A stretch of DNA of 32,717 bases. It comes from Saccharicrinis sp. GTDB lineage: Bacteria > Bacteroidota > Bacteroidia > Bacteroidales > Marinilabiliaceae. The stretch lies in the NCBI GenBank assembly GCA_024635555.1, contig JAGXIO010000203.1, positions 1-32,717 of the forward strand, given 5' to 3'. Both the position numbers and the translations under genes were made by a program. Below are positions 18,349 to 27,297 of the stretch, piece after piece (within the stretch, counting starts at the first letter, position 1; every line of letters begins with the position of its first letter). Below the pieces are notes generated by a model. The model saw only the letters and a program-made list of their open reading frames with translations. It did not search any database and had not been told where the DNA came from.

Positions 18349-19938
18349 ATGAAAAATATAATTTCAAAAATAACAGGCTTGTTTCTCATCGCTCTTCTGC
18401 TCGGTGTAGTGGGCTGCGAAAAAGACGACCTTCCAAAACTGGATCCCGAAATGGTGACCTGGAAAAAGAGTGGCATCACCTCCACATCGGCCATGGTAAG
18501 TGGTTTTGTAGTGGCCGAAGGTGAAGGATACACCGATTATGGTGTGGTTTGGGGGATTACAGAAAACCCTACAACCGAGGACTCAAAGAAAGCTGCTGAA
18601 AAAGTTGAGAAAGCGGTATATTGGGTGACATTGGATGGATTGGAGCATTTAACCACCTATCATTACAGAGCTTATGTGATGGATAAGGCCGGGAATACAA
18701 CTTATGGAAAAGATGCTACTTTTACTACTCTGGCAAATATTGCTACTGTCTCCGTTGGCGACGCTTTATCTGTTACTGATGTTTCGGCAGAGATAACAGG
18801 CAACGTTACTTATGATGGTAAGGCAGGTGTTACTGCAAAGGGTATCTGTTTTAGTACAGAAGCTAATCCAACAATTGCTAGCACTATTGTTGAAGGCGGC
18901 GACGGATTGGGTGAGTTTACAGGAAGCTTGACTGGGCTGAGAGCAAGTACGATGTATTATGCTCGGGCTTTTGCTACCAATTCTGTAGGTACCGCCTATA
19001 GTAACGAAATATCCTTTACTACTAATATAGGTATTGCTACAGTGGAAACAGTATCAGTAACTGCGCAGGCAACAACTGCAAAAGTAAATGCTAATGTTGT
19101 TTATGATGGAGGAGCTGAAATTACCGAACGAGGTGTTTGCTATAGTACCGACGAAAACCCAACGATAGACGATATAAGGGTCGCGAATGAGGGTACAACG
19201 GGAGAGTATAGTGTTGACATCGATGGATTGGAAACCAGTACAACTTATCACGCTAGGGCTTATGCCATAAATAGTGAAGGTGTGGCATACGGTAGTGACA
19301 TCGTCTTTTCAACTTTCCCAACTACTATGTACATTAATGGTAGTTTTGTTCCAGGATGGAATTGGGCAGATGCCGCAGTATTGGAAATGATACCTGTTCA
19401 TAGTAATCCTCATCTTTTCTGGAAAATTGCATGGTTTGATGCAGATTCTGAGTTAAAGTTTAATTCAGCCAGAGCATGGAATGGAACAGAATTCGGAAAA
19501 ACAGGTGATAATCCCGGTGCTAACGGTGTATGGAATAAAGGTGGTGATAATATACCGTCGGGTGCAGCAGGTTATAAGATGATTGTAGTTAATCTTCTTA
19601 CAAATACTATTCAAATAACAGAACCTGTCGTATATGCGCAGGGGGCTGCTTTTGGAAATTGGAATGGTGGAGAATTCTTATTTACACCGGATGCTACTGA
19701 TGAAAAAATACTTGTTTCTCCAGCTGCGGTTGCAGATGATAACGCAAGGATGTATGTAACGGCTACCACATTAACAAATGATGGAGGTAATCCCGTTGAC
19801 TGGTGGCAAGCTGAATTCAATGTGCTTTCCGGAAATATCGAGTATCGGGCTGCCGGAGGCGATCAGGCTGCCGCGCCAATAACAACTGGTCAAAAAGTAA
19901 AACTAAACTTTAGCACTGAGACTGGAATATTTGAATAA
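18349..19938 (+). CDS. SusF-like surface lipoprotein with three Fn3-like repeats and two starch-binding modules
   Basis: 529 aa. The lipoprotein signal peptide ends in GVVGC (C23). Three Fn3-like repeats follow (about 34-128, 130-226, 229-323), sharing the patterns GICFSTEANPTI / GVCYSTDENPTI and LETSTTYHARAYAINSEG. Two SusE/SusF-type starch-binding modules come next, at about 327-425 (YINGSFVPGWNWADAAVLEM) and 427-529 (YAQGAAFGNWNGGEFLFTPD). The Fn3 repeats may act as a spacer lifting the binding modules away from the membrane. Bacteroides SusF instead has three starch-binding modules after an Ig-like domain, so this is a different architecture in the same position. It is the last gene before a strong terminator hairpin. 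Confidence 0.88.
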   Translation: MKNIISKITGLFLIALLLGVVGCEKDDLPKLDPEMVTWKKSGITSTSAMVSGFVVAEGEGYTDYGVVWGITENPTTEDSKKAAEKVEKAVYWVTLDGLEHLTTYHYRAYVMDKAGNTTYGKDATFTTLANIATVSVGDALSVTDVSAEITGNVTYDGKAGVTAKGICFSTEANPTIASTIVEGGDGLGEFTGSLTGLRASTMYYARAFATNSVGTAYSNEISFTTNIGIATVETVSVTAQATTAKVNANVVYDGGAEITERGVCYSTDENPTIDDIRVANEGTTGEYSVDIDGLETSTTYHARAYAINSEGVAYGSDIVFSTFPTTMYINGSFVPGWNWADAAVLEMIPVHSNPHLFWKIAWFDADSELKFNSARAWNGTEFGKTGDNPGANGVWNKGGDNIPSGAAGYKMIVVNLLTNTIQITEPVVYAQGAAFGNWNGGEFLFTPDATDEKILVSPAAVADDNARMYVTATTLTNDGGNPVDWWQAEFNVLSGNIEYRAAGGDQAAAPITTGQKVKLNFSTETGIFE

Positions 19939-19960
19939 TCAAACAGAACAACAAGTTTTA

Positions 19961-19988
19961 AAGCCGCCCTCTGTGGCGGCTTTTTTTT
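19961..19988 (+). terminator. Rho-independent terminator after the SusF-like gene
   Basis: AAGCCGCC (19961-19968) and GGCGGCTT (19975-19982) form a G/C-rich 8-bp stem with a 6-nt loop, followed by an unbroken T-run to 19988. It lies 22 bases after the SusF-like stop and only about 10-18 bases before the next start codon, so expression of the amylase gene beyond it must rely on readthrough. Confidence 0.92.
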
Positions 19989-20006
19989 AATATAAAAATG
20001 GTATTC

Positions 20007-21854
20007 ATGAAAAACGCCTATCTATTATTAATATTATTTCTACCGATAATTGCCTGTCATCAAACGACGAAACAGGATGTAACAAGCACAACCACGCCCC
20101 CTTCCTGGGCACAATCGGCTATATGGTACCAGATATTTGTGGAGCGTTTTAACAACGGGGACTCAACTAACGACCCTACCCCCGAAACCATGTACTCGAC
20201 TTCTAACTTTATTCCTACGCCCGATAACTGGACGGTAACTCCATGGACGCAGGATTGGTACCAAAAAGATGATTGGACACAGAACAATACACAAAATTTT
20301 TATAGCAACCTCCAATTGCGCCGCTATGGGGGCGATTTGCAAGGGGTGCTGGATAAACTGGATTATCTACAAGATTTGGGCATCACGGCTATTTATTTTA
20401 ACCCCCTGAACGATGCGCCATCACTGCATAAATACGATGCCCGCAACTATCGGCATATCGATGTGAATTTTGGTCCCGACCCACAGGGCGATATGGAAAT
20501 CATTGCCTCAGAAACGCCCGATGATCCTGCTACATGGCAATGGACATCGGCCGATCTTATGTTTTTGCAGGTGATAGATGAGGCACATAAACGAAATATC
20601 AAAGTAATATTGGATTACTCGTGGAATCATACGGGTGTAGAGTTTTGGGCTTGGAAAGATATTGTGAAAAATCAGGAAAAATCGAAATACAAAGATTGGT
20701 ATATCATTAACGCTTTCGACGCCCCTGCAACGGAAGAAAATGAATTTGCCTACGAAGGCTGGTTGGATATCCAAAGCCTACCGGCACTTACGAAAATAGA
20801 TACGCCCGCAGAGCACAAGATTGGGCATCCCTACGAAGGCAATCTGCACCCCGAGGTTAAAGCACACGTATTTGCCGTCACCAAAAGATGGCTGGCACCC
20901 GATGGCGATGTTTCCAAAGGTTTGGACGGCTATCGTTTGGATGTGGCCGATCACATACCCATGGGCTTTTGGCGAGAGTATCATCAGTATGTAAAATCGA
21001 TAAACCCCGAAGCTTATTTGGTGGGGGAGATTTGGTGGGAAGAATGGCCCGACAAACTCATGAATCCAGTGCCTTACGTTAGCGGCGATGTGTTTGATGC
21101 CATCATGTTTTATCAGATCTACCGTCCGGCACGTTACTTTTTTGCCAATTCGGATTTCGAGATTGATGCTGCCCAGTTTGTGGATAGCCTAAATTTTCAG
21201 TGGGATAGGATTAGTGATGCTACCGCCCGGGGGATGATGAACACCGCGGCAACCCATGACACGCCCCGTTTGCTGAGTTCATTTGCCAATCCTGGAAAAT
21301 ACAAATACAATGCGAATCCGAGTGCCGATTCGAGCTATATAACATCCAAGCCAAGCGAGGAAACCTACCAAAGAGTAAAATTGTATTTATTGCACCAATT
21401 TACCAATGTGGGGGCGCCCCATATTTGGAACGGCGACGAAATGGGCATGTGGGGTGGCGACGATCCCGATTGCCGAAAACCTCTCTGGTGGCCTGAATAT
21501 AACTTTGAACCTGAAAATATTCACAGTATCTTTAATGTGGAAAAAGAATATGTTCCAGTAGGCTTTAATGACGATATGTACCAGTATTACAAAGAGATAA
21601 TCAGCATGCGAAACAACAATCCCGTGCTGTCCATGGGACAATTGGAGTTTGTAAAAGCAGATGGAAAATTGTTGTCCTACACGCGTAGTAGTGACAAAGA
21701 ACAAGTATTGGTTATATTGAATGCAGGTGCTAATGCGGTTCAATATCATCTGCCACAAGGCAAGCAATACCAGAATTTACTCACGGGCAAAGTAATTGAA
21801 GATGAAGAAGTGGTACTAAAGTCCATTTCGGGACTTGTTTTAAAAGAAATATAG
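20007..21854 (+). CDS. GH13 alpha-amylase lipoprotein (SusG-like role)
   Basis: 615 aa from the ATG at 20007. An in-frame ATG at 19998 adds three residues; the later start gives a usual lipoprotein leader (MKNAYLLLILFLPIIAC, C17). GH13 signatures are intact: SAIWYQIFVERFNNGD, RRYGGDLQGVLDKLDYLQDL, ILDYSWNHTG, nucleophile D312 in GLDGYRLDVA, acid/base E341 in LVGEIWWEEW and D418 in AATHDTPRLL. A C-terminal beta domain follows the barrel. It carries no CBM58 insertion as found in Bacteroides SusG. The expected role is endo-cleavage of starch at the outer membrane to make oligosaccharides for SusCD. Whether the lipoprotein faces outward cannot be told: the residues after the cysteine (HQTTKQD) do not match the acidic export signals known from Bacteroides. 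Confidence 0.93.
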   Translation: MKNAYLLLILFLPIIACHQTTKQDVTSTTTPPSWAQSAIWYQIFVERFNNGDSTNDPTPETMYSTSNFIPTPDNWTVTPWTQDWYQKDDWTQNNTQNFYSNLQLRRYGGDLQGVLDKLDYLQDLGITAIYFNPLNDAPSLHKYDARNYRHIDVNFGPDPQGDMEIIASETPDDPATWQWTSADLMFLQVIDEAHKRNIKVILDYSWNHTGVEFWAWKDIVKNQEKSKYKDWYIINAFDAPATEENEFAYEGWLDIQSLPALTKIDTPAEHKIGHPYEGNLHPEVKAHVFAVTKRWLAPDGDVSKGLDGYRLDVADHIPMGFWREYHQYVKSINPEAYLVGEIWWEEWPDKLMNPVPYVSGDVFDAIMFYQIYRPARYFFANSDFEIDAAQFVDSLNFQWDRISDATARGMMNTAATHDTPRLLSSFANPGKYKYNANPSADSSYITSKPSEETYQRVKLYLLHQFTNVGAPHIWNGDEMGMWGGDDPDCRKPLWWPEYNFEPENIHSIFNVEKEYVPVGFNDDMYQYYKEIISMRNNNPVLSMGQLEFVKADGKLLSYTRSSDKEQVLVILNAGANAVQYHLPQGKQYQNLLTGKVIEDEEVVLKSISGLVLKEI

Positions 21855-21879
21855 CAAATCTAAAATTTGTGTTTCGGTT

Positions 21880-22056
21880 ACCCGCCTGCGTCGGGCAGGA
21901 AACCGATTTGTCCAACAAATTATTGCACGACATAAATGCCGTGCCTAGTTATAGAAAAGTCTTTTAAGGAATATTCATAACTAGACCCGGGATTCCTGCC
22001 CTCCGTCAGGCGGGTATCCCGGAGGAACTTCATTGTTTTCATATCGGGCTTTAGCC
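21880..22056. repeat. Nested palindromic intergenic element between the two GH13 genes
   Basis: The outer arms ACCCGCCTG (21880-21888) and CAGGCGGGT (22007-22015), and the next pair GGGCAGGAA (21893-21901) and TTCCTGCCC (21993-22001), are exact inverted repeats. Inside lie ATTTG/CAAAT (21906-21920), GCACG/CGTGC (21925-21944) and CTAGTTAT/ATAACTAG (21945-21984). A separate GGGCT/AGCCC hairpin follows at 22045-22056. The whole folds as one long stem with side hairpins, like a REP/BIME-type mobile repeat. No gene or T-run is present. Confidence 0.82.
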
Positions 22057-22089
22057 CATATCTATATCAATCAATTAAAAATTAGGACG

Positions 22090-24888
22090 ATGAAACGAGT
22101 ATACAAAAAAATAGGTTTGATGGTCACTTTGGCGTGGCTGGGATTTATTGGCACTGCACAGGTAGTTACCACGGTACCCGAAAATCCGGTTGACAACCAA
22201 GCGGTTACCATTACCTTTGATGCCGCTCAAGGAAACAAAGGCTTGATGGGCTATACTGGTGACATTTATGCTCACACAGGGGTTATAACCTCTGAAAGTA
22301 CGGGGAATAGCGATTGGAAATATGTAAAAGCTGCCTGGGGTGTAAATTTACCTGAATGTAAATTGACCTCTCAGGGAAATAATAAATTTAGTCTGACCAT
22401 GAGTCCCTCTATCCGTGAGTTTTATGGTGTGCCCGAAGGCGAAAAAATAAATCAATTGGCTTTTGTCTTCCGGAATGCTGATGGAAGCAAGGAAGGGAAA
22501 ACTGCTACCGGAGGTAATATTTTTGCCAATGTCACTACCACTGCTTTAACTGTTACTATCAATGCTCCTGTAGCCTCAGCTGTGTTCGAGACTGGCAATA
22601 ATGTACCTTTTAGTGTTTCGGCCACCAACGCCACTTCAATTAAAGTTTATGTGGATGATGAAGAGATAGGTGCCGGATCGGGAAATACTTTGCAAGCAAC
22701 TTTTACTGCCGGAATCGTTGGTAAGCACACCTTTAAGGCAGAGGCTTTGGATGGTACCACCACAGTAAGCCAAACGGCAGATTTTTTTGTGCGCAGCGCA
22801 GTGGTTTCCCAAACGATGCCCACAGGATTAAAGCGGGGTGTTAACGTGGTGAGCGATAATTCAGTTACCATGGTACTTTTTGCCCCTTACAAATCTTTTG
22901 TTCATGTAATCGGGGAGTTTAACAACTGGCTTCCCAATGATGATTATCTAATGAAAAAAGATGGTAGCTATTTTTGGCTAACCATTAACGGATTAGATAA
23001 GGATACGGAATACGCCTTTCAGTTTTTTATTGATGGTGAAATTCGTGTGGCCGATCCTTACACCAACAAAACATTGGATGCCGATGATCATTATATTCCT
23101 TCGACGGTATATCCCAACTTAAAAGAATATCCTGCGGGTTTGACTTTGCATGCAGCATCGGTATTTAAAATTAACGACACTCCCTACCAGTGGAATGTAG
23201 AAAATTTTGTCAATCCGGATGTTTCAAAATTGGTTATTTATGAGCTACATGTGCGCGATTTTACGGCCAATGGCGATATTAAAACAGTTACTGATTCCAT
23301 CAATTATTTTAAGCGTTTGGGAGTTAATGCCATTGAGCTGATGCCTTTTAATGAGTTTGAAGGTAACGATAGCTGGGGCTATAACCCATCGTTTTATTTT
23401 GCGCCCGACAAAGCCTACGGAACGGCCAACGATTATAAAGAATTTATCGACGAGTGTCACCAAAACGGCATTGCCGTTCTTATGGACATGGTGCTGAACC
23501 ATTCCTTTGGCCAATCGCCCTTTGCCCGCATGTACCTCGACGGCGGTAAGCCCTCAGCTAACAGCCCCTGGTACAACCGCGAGCACAATATGCTGGAGCC
23601 CGCCGCACAGTGGGGTTACGATTTTAACCACGAGAGGCCCGATACCAAACAATTGGTCGACAGTATCTGTTCGTTTTGGCTTGAAGAATATAAATTGGAT
23701 GGTTTCCGCTTTGACTTTACCAAAGGCTTTACCAATAAAAGTTATCCTGTGGGAGATTGGGCGAGTGCCTACGATCAAAGCCGGATCAATATTTTAACAC
23801 GAATGGCCGATGAAATCTGGAAAGTGAAATCCGATGCCATCGTATCGTTTGAGCATCTGAGCGACAATTCGGAAGAAAAAGCACTCGCCAACCATGGCAT
23901 CTTGTTGTGGGGCAACCATAATCATAATTTCAACGAAGCTACCATGGGTTTTAATACCGGTGATAAATCGGATTTCTCCTGGGCTTCTTACAAAAAAAGA
24001 GGATGGAATGATGCGCATATCATCAATTATATGGAAAGCCACGATGAGGAGCGCATCATGTTTAAAAACACGAAATATGGCGCCAGCTCCGGAAATTATA
24101 ATGTTAAAGACCTAAAAACCGGGCTTCAACGGACTGAAACTGCTGCCGTGTTTTTAATGACTATCCCTGGACCCAATATGATTTGGCAGTTTGGTGAGTT
24201 GGGCTACGATTACAGCATCAATACTTGTCAGGATGGTACCATAAGCAATGATTGTCGCACCAGCCGTAAGCCTATAAAATGGGATTATGTGAACAATGAT
24301 AATCGGATGTCGTTGTTCGAAACATACAGTACCATTATCAATTTGAAAAAAGAAGAACCTGTATTTTCTACCACCGATTTTAGCATGGAAGTGGTAGCGG
24401 CTACAAAATTAATTGCATTAAACCATCCAGGCTCCGACGTTCGTTTAGTAGGTAATTTTGATGTGATAGCCAAAACCATGTTGCCCAATTTTAGCACTAC
24501 CGGATACTGGTATAATCACTTTACAGGCGACAGCATAGATGTTACAGACATTAATAAGAGTTATACCTTACAGGCTGGCGAATTTGCCCTGTTTTCGCAA
24601 AAAAAACTGAAAGGTTTTGTTCCTCATGTAGGCTTGGGAGATCCTTTGTTTTTTAACAATGCCACCATAGCACCCAACCCAGTTAAACATACCTTGCATA
24701 TTTATTCGGGTGATAATCCCTTAAAACAAATAAAAATAACTTCCATAACAGGCTTGGTTTTAAAAGATATGAAAATGGTTGCCAACGAAGCAACGGTGCA
24801 GGTAGATGCTTATCCATCAGGAATATATTTGGTTCATCTGATTGGTGGTAATAACGGGTATAGGGTTTTTAAAATGATAAAGAGATAA
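22090..24888 (+). CDS. Secreted multidomain GH13 amylase/pullulanase-like enzyme with CBM48 and T9SS sorting domain
   Basis: 932 aa from the ATG at 22090, preceded by an AGGA motif; an upstream in-frame ATG at 22033 would place 19 residues before the signal peptide (MKRVYKKIGLMVTLAWLGFIGTAQ region) and is unlikely. In order: signal peptide to about 23, a starch-binding-like beta module (about 25-150), a bacterial Ig-like domain (about 155-235), a CBM48 (about 245-340, VHVIGEFNNWLPNDD), a GH13 barrel, a C-terminal beta domain, and a T9SS type A sorting domain (about 858-932, APNPVKHTLHIYS to GIYLVHL). Catalytic residues are present: D542 in GFRFDFTKGF, E588 in VSFEHLSDNSEE and D652 in MESHDEERIM. 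It is probably exported to the outside or surface to make the first cuts in starch or glycogen. Linkage specificity cannot be read. Confidence 0.93.
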   Translation: MKRVYKKIGLMVTLAWLGFIGTAQVVTTVPENPVDNQAVTITFDAAQGNKGLMGYTGDIYAHTGVITSESTGNSDWKYVKAAWGVNLPECKLTSQGNNKFSLTMSPSIREFYGVPEGEKINQLAFVFRNADGSKEGKTATGGNIFANVTTTALTVTINAPVASAVFETGNNVPFSVSATNATSIKVYVDDEEIGAGSGNTLQATFTAGIVGKHTFKAEALDGTTTVSQTADFFVRSAVVSQTMPTGLKRGVNVVSDNSVTMVLFAPYKSFVHVIGEFNNWLPNDDYLMKKDGSYFWLTINGLDKDTEYAFQFFIDGEIRVADPYTNKTLDADDHYIPSTVYPNLKEYPAGLTLHAASVFKINDTPYQWNVENFVNPDVSKLVIYELHVRDFTANGDIKTVTDSINYFKRLGVNAIELMPFNEFEGNDSWGYNPSFYFAPDKAYGTANDYKEFIDECHQNGIAVLMDMVLNHSFGQSPFARMYLDGGKPSANSPWYNREHNMLEPAAQWGYDFNHERPDTKQLVDSICSFWLEEYKLDGFRFDFTKGFTNKSYPVGDWASAYDQSRINILTRMADEIWKVKSDAIVSFEHLSDNSEEKALANHGILLWGNHNHNFNEATMGFNTGDKSDFSWASYKKRGWNDAHIINYMESHDEERIMFKNTKYGASSGNYNVKDLKTGLQRTETAAVFLMTIPGPNMIWQFGELGYDYSINTCQDGTISNDCRTSRKPIKWDYVNNDNRMSLFETYSTIINLKKEEPVFSTTDFSMEVVAATKLIALNHPGSDVRLVGNFDVIAKTMLPNFSTTGYWYNHFTGDSIDVTDINKSYTLQAGEFALFSQKKLKGFVPHVGLGDPLFFNNATIAPNPVKHTLHIYSGDNPLKQIKITSITGLVLKDMKMVANEATVQVDAYPSGIYLVHLIGGNNGYRVFKMIKR

Positions 24889-24891
24889 AAA

Positions 24892-24990
24892 GAAGCCCCC
24901 ACCGACTCCCCCCGATTGGGGAAAGCTTGGAAAGCACACTTTGTGTGCTTTGGGTATGACGGGTAAAATCTGATTTGCAACGGAGTAAAA
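24892..24990 (+). repeat. 3'-end palindromic repeat after the T9SS amylase (copy 2)
   Basis: Starting three bases after the stop codon: GAAGCCCCCACCGACTCCCC, a CCCC/GGGG hairpin, AGCTTGGAAAG, the perfect 9-bp hairpin AAAGCACAC/GTGTGCTTT, GGGTATGACGGGTAA and GATTTGCAACGGAGT. This matches the sequence after the LacI gene (10936-11007 and beyond to about 10905), in the same orientation relative to the gene. Confidence 0.82.
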
Positions 24991-25001
24991 TAATGATCAT
25001 T

Positions 25002-25048
25002 ACTCGCGGGGTGACTATTAGTATCTCACAAATAGTCAACCCGTGAGT
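25002..25048. terminator. Inverted repeat between convergent genes
   Basis: ACTCGCGGGGTGACTATT (25002-25019) and AATAGTCAACCCGTGAGT (25031-25048) pair at 16 of 18 positions with an 11-nt loop. It lies between the 3' ends of the amylase and the sugar transferase and may stop transcription from both sides, though neither side has a clean T-run. Confidence 0.5.
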
Positions 25049-25055
25049 ATAAAAA

Positions 25056-26504
25056 CTACTTTCCTTCGCCTTTTAAAAGGGTTTTAATTGTAAAAAGCAA
25101 AATTTTAAAATCTACCACCAGCGTCCTGTTTTCGAGATATAGAATATCATATTGAAGGCGCTCGATCATCTGCTCAATATTTTCGGCATAACCATATTTT
25201 ACCATACCCCACGATGTTATGCCAGGCCTAACAGTAAACAGATGTGCATAATGCGGAGCCAACGGTAATATCTTATCAATAAAATATTTTCTTTCGGGTC
25301 GTGGTCCAACAAACGACATATCACCCAGTATGATATTAATAAACTGTGGAAGTTCGTCCAATCGCCATTTGCGCATAAATCTTCCTAAAGGAGTAATTCT
25401 GGGATCGTTAGTAGAGGACAACTCAGGGCCGTTTTTTTCGGCATCCACATACATCGACCTAAATTTAAACATCATAAAAGGTCTGCGGTGACGTCCAATG
25501 CGCATTTGTTTGTAAAAAATGGGACCTTTAGATGATGCTTTTACACCAATGGCAAGTACAATGCTAATGGGAGATGAGAGAATGAGACCTGCCCAGGCTG
25601 CTGTTAAATCAAAAGTGCGTTTAAACAAGCGCTGCCATACAGGTAATTTGTAGGTAGAAATGGTTATAAAAGGTAGGCTCTCCAAGCTTTGTGTTTTTAC
25701 CGTACCTTCAATGATGGTATTAATATCGGTAGATAGACGGATAAGTATTTCGTTTTGCCGTAAATGATTAATTACCTTACTGATGGCTTTATGGTTTAAG
25801 GGATTTAAACACACAATGGCAACGTCCACATTGGTTTTGTTTATTAATGTTTCTATTTGATCTATGGTGCCCAGTCGGGGTAAAAATCGGCTCAAATCGT
25901 GTCCGGTAGTGTCAGTATCGTCCAGATAGCCTATGTATTCTTGAATTATATCAGGTTTTTTACGATGGTCTTGTACTATCTTCAATGCCTGATCATTATT
26001 TCCAACAAGCACTTTTTTGTACCCATATCTGCCTATATTGATAAGGTGGTGCAGGCGTGCTATTATAATCATCCTAAAAGTAAAGGTCAATGTAAATACA
26101 ACCAGCAAGTAGCGAAATGATAATAGTAGGGCGTTGGCTTTTAACACTATGGGTGCGTAGCTAACTAAAATAAAAAACAATAAAATGGACATCAAAAAGC
26201 TGGTGGCAAGCGTTGGGCCAATAATCTGAAGGCCGGATTTGCGGGAAGGAAGGGTATAATGGCCAGAAAGGTAAAAGGCAAGTAACCAAATAACAATAAC
26301 CGTGGAAATAGCAATTACAACACTAAAGGATTGCAATTGTACCGGAAGAAAAGGTGAAAATATAGCCGAATAAGGCAAACGATATTTCCCTAAAAAAATA
26401 ATATGACATAAAATAAGCGCAATTATATCAGCAACAATGTGATATAAAGTTATTTTTCTGTCGTCTATTCTTTTAAATCTAATCGGAGGCTTCGGTTGTA
26501 CCAT
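25056..26504 (-). CDS. Polyprenyl-phosphate sugar-1-phosphate transferase (exopolysaccharide initiating enzyme)
   Basis: 482 aa. The N-terminal third has about four or five membrane segments (to about 150). A Rossmann-like CoA_binding_3 domain follows (about 155-265, KKVLVGNNDQALKIV). The C-terminal bacterial sugar transferase domain has its hallmark motifs: KRTFDLTAAWAGLILSSPIS, GPIFYKQMRIGRHRRPFMMF, KFRSMYVDAE and DELPQFINIILGDMSFVGPR (383-402). This class (WbaP/WcaJ type) transfers a sugar phosphate to undecaprenyl phosphate, the first step of capsule or exopolysaccharide assembly. No other polysaccharide gene is beside it, so it is a stand-alone locus here. It converges with the amylase gene and diverges from pcm. 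The sugar (glucose, galactose or other) is unknown. Confidence 0.92.
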   Translation of the reverse strand: MVQPKPPIRFKRIDDRKITLYHIVADIIALILCHIIFLGKYRLPYSAIFSPFLPVQLQSFSVVIAISTVIVIWLLAFYLSGHYTLPSRKSGLQIIGPTLATSFLMSILLFFILVSYAPIVLKANALLLSFRYLLVVFTLTFTFRMIIIARLHHLINIGRYGYKKVLVGNNDQALKIVQDHRKKPDIIQEYIGYLDDTDTTGHDLSRFLPRLGTIDQIETLINKTNVDVAIVCLNPLNHKAISKVINHLRQNEILIRLSTDINTIIEGTVKTQSLESLPFITISTYKLPVWQRLFKRTFDLTAAWAGLILSSPISIVLAIGVKASSKGPIFYKQMRIGRHRRPFMMFKFRSMYVDAEKNGPELSSTNDPRITPLGRFMRKWRLDELPQFINIILGDMSFVGPRPERKYFIDKILPLAPHYAHLFTVRPGITSWGMVKYGYAENIEQMIERLQYDILYLENRTLVVDFKILLFTIKTLLKGEGK

Positions 26505-26655
26505 TATGTTAAAAGTTCTTAAATTCTTTAGGGCTCTAATATAACGTTAATTGATACTTCTTGGTATTTTGGGAGTAATTTTTTCGCTATAAACCGCGCT
26601 GTGTTGGCGATAATTTAAAAGTAAGGATTAAATTTACGGCTCATTAAAAATAAAA

Positions 26656-27297
26656 ATGGATACATTTAGGCATAAAGGTTTAAGAAACAGATTAGTAAAG
26701 GATATTATAGAAAAAGGAATTAAGGACGAAAGGGTGCTCAATGCCATTGGTGCTGTACCGCGTCACATATTTTTCGAAAGTAGTTTTATTAAGTTTGCCT
26801 ATCAAGATAAGGCTTTCCCCATAGGAGCTGGACAAACCATATCACAACCCTATACGGTGGCTTTTCAGTCGGAATTATTACAGATAAAAACTGGCGATAA
26901 AGTGCTTGAGGTAGGCACCGGATCGGGTTATCAAGCCGCTGTGCTATGTGAGATGGGTGCTAAAGTTTTTACCATCGAACGCCAAAAGGAGTTGCATTTA
27001 AAAAGCAGACTTTTATTGCCTCGTATGGGATATAAACTGGGCTTTTTTTTAGGCGATGGATACAAAGGTCTTCCTCAGTTTGCCCCTTTCGATAAGATAA
27101 TAGTTACCGCTGGAGCACCCCAAATACCTGAAGATTTACTTACACAGTTAAGCATAGGTGGTATAATAGTAATACCTGTGGGCAGTGGCGATGTACAAAT
27201 GATGACCCGCATTACCCGTACATCCGAAAGCGAATTTAGCCAAGAGCATTTTGGTCAGTTTTCATTTGTGCCCATGCTTAAAGGGGTGGTGAAGTAG
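26656..27297 (+). CDS. pcm: Protein-L-isoaspartate O-methyltransferase
   Basis: 213 aa, normal length. Family signatures are present: VPRHIFF, the substrate loop GAGQTISQPYTVAFQSELL (57-75), the SAM-binding motif VLEVGTGSGYQAA (83-95), then GDGYKGLPQFAPFDKIIVTA and the C-terminal GGIIVIPVG. It methylates abnormal isoaspartyl residues in aged cytoplasmic proteins so that they revert to aspartate. The gene starts 151 bases from the divergent sugar transferase, and that gap should hold both promoters, although no exact consensus box was found. Confidence 0.95.
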   Translation: MDTFRHKGLRNRLVKDIIEKGIKDERVLNAIGAVPRHIFFESSFIKFAYQDKAFPIGAGQTISQPYTVAFQSELLQIKTGDKVLEVGTGSGYQAAVLCEMGAKVFTIERQKELHLKSRLLLPRMGYKLGFFLGDGYKGLPQFAPFDKIIVTAGAPQIPEDLLTQLSIGGIIVIPVGSGDVQMMTRITRTSESEFSQEHFGQFSFVPMLKGVVK

